From positions 1-9,399 of the forward strand of contig JBEIHS010000239.1 of assembly GCA_040381235.1 (NCBI GenBank): DNA of 9,399 nucleotides, read 5' to 3'. The translations under genes and the position numbers were made by a program. Under the pieces are notes generated by a model. The model had not been told where the DNA came from and did not search any database. It saw only the letters and a program-made list of their open reading frames with translations. The stretch is from CAIXSC01 sp040381235 (GTDB lineage Bacteria > Planctomycetota > Planctomycetia > Pirellulales > Pirellulaceae). Positions 6,942 to 9,399 of the stretch are shown piece after piece; the first letter of the stretch is position 1; each line of letters begins with the position of its first letter.

Positions 6942-6957
6942 CGCCGCTCCGCGGCGA
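6942..6957 (+). repeat. Palindrome E, dispersed repeat copy 1
   Basis: CGCCGC (6942-6947), loop TCC, GCGGCG (6951-6956). The 16 bases CGCCGCTCCGCGGCGA recur in reverse complement at 9289-9304. Confidence 0.75.
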
Positions 6958-6969
6958 AGACAGTCGGCA

Positions 6970-6990
6970 GCGGGAGCCGGAAGCTCCCGC
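6970..6990. repeat. Palindrome F, inverted and diverged member of the CGGGAGCC family
   Basis: GCGGGAGC (6970-6977), loop CGGAA, GCTCCCGC (6983-6990). Read on the minus strand the central 19 bases are CGGGAGCTTCCGGCTCCCG, which differ from palindromes B and C at one base. It is therefore a third family member in the opposite orientation. Confidence 0.82.
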
Positions 6991-7052
6991 GACGCTCTCT
7001 TGCGTTCCAGTTGCTGTGGCCCGTCTCGTTGGTTGACCCCGCGGCGACAGCG

Positions 7053-7712
7053 TTATGATGCGTCAGCTCGTCGACCGACCAGCGGCACGAACGCGACGGC
7101 CCCGAGGTCTTCTTCGACGCACGTTCCGTCGGGCCGCTTCTCGACCACCATCAATCGTTGACGCCATTCGCCCACGGGCAACACCAGTCGGCCACGCGGC
7201 GCCAACTGCTCGACGAGCGCTGCGGGAATCTGCCGCGGCGCGGCGGCGACCAGGATCGCGTCAAACGGGGCCTGCTCGGGCCAGCCGGCATGGCCGTCGG
7301 CAACTCGGACGTGAAAGTTGCGATACCCCATCGCTCGCAACCGCTCGGCGGCCAATTCGGCTAACGACGGCACGATCTCCAGCCCCCACACCTCCGCCGC
7401 TAGCTCGCACAGAATGGCTGTCTGGTACCCCGAGCCAACGCCGATCTCGAGCACTCGGCTCCGGGGCGTAAGCCGCGCTAGCTGCGTCATTAACGCCACG
7501 ACGTACGGCTGGGAAATCGTTTGGCCGTCACTCAGCGGCAACGGGTAGTCGCCGTACGCCTCCTCGAGCCACGCTTCCGGCACGAACTGGTGACGGGGAA
7601 CGCGACCCATCGCCTCCAATACGCGCTCGTCGACGATGTCCCGAGTCGCCAACTGCCGCTCGACCATCATTCGCCGAGCGGCTTCCCACTGCGCTTCCAG
7701 CGATTTGTTCAC
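7053..7712 (-). CDS. pcm: Protein-L-isoaspartate O-methyltransferase
   Basis: Repairs damaged proteins by S-adenosylmethionine-dependent methylation of L-isoaspartyl residues, which lets them revert to aspartate; acts in the cytoplasm in most bacteria. The 219 residues are close to the length of the E. coli enzyme. Visible family motifs are 'VPRHQFVP' (38-45), the substrate loop 'DGQTISQPY' (62-70), the SAM-binding motif I 'VLEIGVGSGYQTA' (87-99), 'ADGHAGWP' (138-145), 'PFDAILVAAAP' (149-159) and 'GRLVLPVG' (174-181). The start is a GTG at 7712 giving MNKSLEAQWE; no strong Shine-Dalgarno precedes it. It begins seven bases after the stop of the propeller gene, so the two are very likely one operon. 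No signal peptide is visible. All core motifs are intact, so an active enzyme is expected. Confidence 0.95.
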   Translation of the reverse strand: MNKSLEAQWEAARRMMVERQLATRDIVDERVLEAMGRVPRHQFVPEAWLEEAYGDYPLPLSDGQTISQPYVVALMTQLARLTPRSRVLEIGVGSGYQTAILCELAAEVWGLEIVPSLAELAAERLRAMGYRNFHVRVADGHAGWPEQAPFDAILVAAAPRQIPAALVEQLAPRGRLVLPVGEWRQRLMVVEKRPDGTCVEEDLGAVAFVPLVGRRADAS

Positions 7713-7719
7713 AATGAGC

Positions 7720-9045
7720 TCAGCGGCTGCCGACGCTGTAGAGGAATTTGTCCGAGCGAATCAGCAAGCGGTTGCCCGCGACAGCTGGGCTGCTGTTGAA
7801 GACCCCGCGATCCGCCAAATCATTCACCGCCAACAATTCAAACTCGGGCTTCGCCGCGATCACGAACATCTTGCCCTCGCGGGTCAAATAGTACAGTCGT
7901 CCGTCGGCCAAGACGGCCGACGAATAGAACTGGCCGGCGCGTTCGAGCCGCTGTTCGTAGACCACTTCGCCCGTGTCGGCTTTCGCGCAGTACGCGATGC
8001 CGCGGGAATCGTGCGCCCAGTACAGGTAGCCGTTGTGGAACACGGGCGATGAGACGTTCGACCCCTTCAAGCTCGTCCATAACCGATGGCTGTCGGTCAC
8101 ATCGCCGCTGCCGCCCGTCCGCACCGCCAACGACGCGATGCCCGAACGCCCGCCCAGGCAGTAGACAACGCCGTCCGCCGTCACCACGCTTGGCACCATA
8201 TACCAGCCGATATCCGTCTTGCATGACCAGAGCAATTCGCCCGTCGCCGGCGCGAACGCCAGCACTTGCCCCTGCACCGGCACCACCAACTCCTCGCGAC
8301 CCGACTTCGCGGTCACCACCACCGGCGTGCTCCACGACTCGCGGATCTTGTCCGCCCGCCACCGCTCGGCCCCGGTCGCCCGATCCAACGCCACCAACGT
8401 TCCGCTCTCGACGCTCGCGTTGATGAACACCAAATCCTTGTGCAGCACGGGCGACGGGGAACTGCCCCAGCCATGCGTGCCCGATCCGACATCGGCTTGC
8501 CACAACTGATTGCCCTTGTGGTCGAACGCGAACACGCCCGTCTTGCCGAAGAAGGCGTAAATCCGCTCGGCGTCAACAGCCACCGAATTGGCCGCGAACC
8601 CATGGTCGCGAATCCGGTTCTCCTCGGGCAACTTGGCCTTGACCGCCTTGTTCAACACCGGCTTGCCCGTCGTCAACTGAAAAGCGAGCAAATGCCGCTG
8701 CAGATTGTTGAGGTCGCCATCCTCCTCGCCCGGAACAAAGAAACCCGTGTACGCTGTCAAATAGATCCGGTCGCCAAACACCACGGGGCTCGACGCGCCC
8801 GCCCCAGGCAACGGCGTCTTCCAAGCCAAGCCTTCCGTCGAACTCCACTGCACCGGCGGCTTCGAGGATTTCGCGATGCCCAGTCCATTCGGTCCGCGAA
8901 ACCGACTCCAATCGTCCGCTGTCAAACCACCGGCCGCCATTGTCCAAACCGCGGCGGCGAGCGCTAGCCGGACGGATGGCCGGCTACGCGCAGAGCGGAG
9001 AGCGGCAAGGAAAGTGATCGTGAGCGAGGATTGAGAGGTGGGCAT
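7720..9045 (-). CDS. Exported PQQ-like beta-propeller repeat protein
   Basis: Exported beta-propeller of the PQQ-binding-like (quinoprotein/BamB-like) fold; substrate and partners are unknown. The 441 residues start with a basic stretch and a hydrophobic core (LALAAAVWTMAAGG) ending near LTA|DDW at about residue 43, consistent with a signal peptide. The mature N-terminus 'DDWSRFRGPNGLGIA' is a common opening of this family in Planctomycetota. Propeller-blade motifs recur, for example 'LVALDRATGAERWR' (217-230), 'VLAFAPATGELLW' (261-273), and 'AYCAKADTGEVVYEQ' (351-365). No CxxCH heme motif and no obvious alcohol dehydrogenase active site are present, so a true quinoprotein dehydrogenase is unlikely. 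The start at 9045 lacks a Shine-Dalgarno and gives a long n-region of about 27 residues, so a later start is possible. It leads the operon with pcm. Confidence 0.88.
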   Translation of the reverse strand: MPTSQSSLTITFLAALRSARSRPSVRLALAAAVWTMAAGGLTADDWSRFRGPNGLGIAKSSKPPVQWSSTEGLAWKTPLPGAGASSPVVFGDRIYLTAYTGFFVPGEEDGDLNNLQRHLLAFQLTTGKPVLNKAVKAKLPEENRIRDHGFAANSVAVDAERIYAFFGKTGVFAFDHKGNQLWQADVGSGTHGWGSSPSPVLHKDLVFINASVESGTLVALDRATGAERWRADKIRESWSTPVVVTAKSGREELVVPVQGQVLAFAPATGELLWSCKTDIGWYMVPSVVTADGVVYCLGGRSGIASLAVRTGGSGDVTDSHRLWTSLKGSNVSSPVFHNGYLYWAHDSRGIAYCAKADTGEVVYEQRLERAGQFYSSAVLADGRLYYLTREGKMFVIAAKPEFELLAVNDLADRGVFNSSPAVAGNRLLIRSDKFLYSVGSR

Positions 9046-9081
9046 GGGAAAAAGTGTGGGGGTAGGGGGGAGTCAGTTCTT

Positions 9082-9221
9082 GGTTTTCGGTGTTCGGTGT
9101 CCGGTTTTCAGTTTTCAGTGTTCGGTGTTCGGTGTTCAGTGTTCGGTTTTCAGTGTTCGGTCGTCAGTGTTAAGTTTTCAGTCGTCAGTGTTCGGGTTTC
9201 AGTCGTCAGTGTTCGGGTTTG
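9082..9221. repeat. Degenerate 7-bp tandem repeat array, 20 units
   Basis: Twenty consecutive 7-bp units fit without a gap, with plus-strand consensus RGTNTTC. Variants include GGTGTTC, AGTGTTC, GGTTTTC, AGTTTTC, AGTCGTC and GGGTTTC; a further weak unit (AGTTCTT) precedes at 9075. Because 7 is not a multiple of 3, all three frames read through as Ser/Val/Phe/Cys/Gln-type repeats. The array ends 36 bases upstream of the propeller gene's start codon. Confidence 0.93.
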
Positions 9222-9287
9222 GTGATCGTGCAGCGAGTGATGGGATTGCTCGGTTTGGCGAGCGTCGGCAAGTATAGGAAATCTGAT

Positions 9288-9306
9288 CTCGCCGCGGAGC
9301 GGCGAG
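9288..9306 (-). repeat. Palindrome E, dispersed repeat copy 2 (inverted)
   Basis: CTCGCCGC (9288-9295), loop GGA, GCGGCGAG (9299-9306). On the minus strand it shares 16 bases with the element at 6942-6957, and the flanks (CGTC before, AGA/AGAT and CAG after) also look alike. The two copies are about 2.3 kb apart and face each other across the propeller-pcm operon. Confidence 0.78.
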
Positions 9307-9399
9307 ACGGATTTTAGGTGGTTGCCCGTGGTTGTCCGCATGGGAGTGCCGTGGTGGATCATCACCTATCTCCGGAAACATCGTACCTCTGACATCACG

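Larger units (their letters stand above)
6794..7052. other. Convergent intergenic region filled with palindromes
   Basis: This 259-base gap lies between the 3' ends of the ABC ATPase gene and the methyltransferase gene. Bases 6801-6990 are mostly perfect GC-rich inverted repeats, listed separately. Bases 6991-7052 show nothing I can name. No coding frame here looks real. The hairpins may end transcription from both sides, but none is followed by a clear T-run. Confidence 0.7.
9046..9399. other. Non-coding upstream region of the propeller operon
   Basis: No believable gene lies in these 354 bases. They hold the heptamer array (9082-9221), a palindromic dispersed repeat near 9288-9306, and an unassigned tail to the window edge. 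The region should contain the promoter of the minus-strand operon, but no good -35/-10 pair was found; TATACT on the minus strand (9271-9276) has no matching -35 at the expected distance. Open frames across the array are built from the repeat and are not credible proteins. Confidence 0.7.

Noticed and set aside
6801..6990. CRISPR array
   Set aside because: The repeats are short palindromes of mixed sequence with irregular, very short spacing and no regular unique spacers; no cas genes are present.
7720..9045. Functional PQQ-dependent alcohol dehydrogenase
   Set aside because: The blade repeats fit the fold, but the length is well below the usual roughly 600 residues and the dehydrogenase active-site and disulfide motifs are not visible.
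9271..9276. Minus-strand TATACT as a -10 box for the propeller operon
   Set aside because: No TTGACA-like hexamer lies about 17 bases upstream; the position falls in the palindrome stem. Kept only as a weak possibility.
9031..9277. Open frames on the plus strand (64 and 79 codons) encoding Cys/Ser/Val/Phe-rich repeats
   Set aside because: They are read straight from the heptamer array, exist in more than one frame at once, and overlap the 5' end of the well-supported propeller gene. The peptide periodicity is a result of the 7-bp repeat.
9150..9381. Minus-strand open frames covering the array and the upstream palindrome
   Set aside because: No family resemblance, no ribosome site, and the content follows the DNA repeats, including the palindrome at 9288-9306.

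Overview
This GC-rich window looks like a chromosomal segment from a member of the Planctomycetota, probably near Pirellulales. That placement is inference. It rests on a PQQ-like beta-propeller with the 'DWSRFRGPNGLG' style N-terminus, a DUF1573 protein, a multiheme cytochrome c of the type common in that phylum, weak or absent Shine-Dalgarno sites for several genes, and non-coding DNA rich in GC palindromes and short tandem repeats. No rRNA, tRNA, CRISPR array, transposase or phage gene was seen.

Left part (1-6793, plus strand): four genes in the same direction. The first is a large multi-pass membrane protein of the O-antigen ligase/polymerase (Wzy_C) type with a TPR-like tail and two tandem-repeat inserts in its loops. 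Two bases later comes a secreted DUF1573 protein. After a 179-base leader there is an exported protein that joins a degenerate UshA-like metallophosphatase domain to a four-heme cytochrome c554-like domain. Six bases further on is an ABC-2 type exporter ATPase without a permease beside it. All four products act at or outside the inner membrane, or drive transport across it.

Middle (6794-7052): a 259-base convergent intergenic region packed with six GC-rich palindromes, three of them from one family.

Right part (7053-9045, minus strand): a two-gene operon with a 7-base gap. It encodes an exported PQQ-like beta-propeller protein, followed by a protein-L-isoaspartate O-methyltransferase. Upstream of it (9046-9399) is a non-coding stretch holding a near-continuous array of 20 degenerate 7-bp units and another copy, inverted, of one of the palindromes from the middle region.

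The best candidates for something little described are the cytochrome fused to a phosphatase-like domain that has lost its metal motifs and carries a Cys-Gly-Cys motif, the heptamer array in front of the propeller gene, and the mixed palindrome cluster. I did not find a clear new defence or mobile system.
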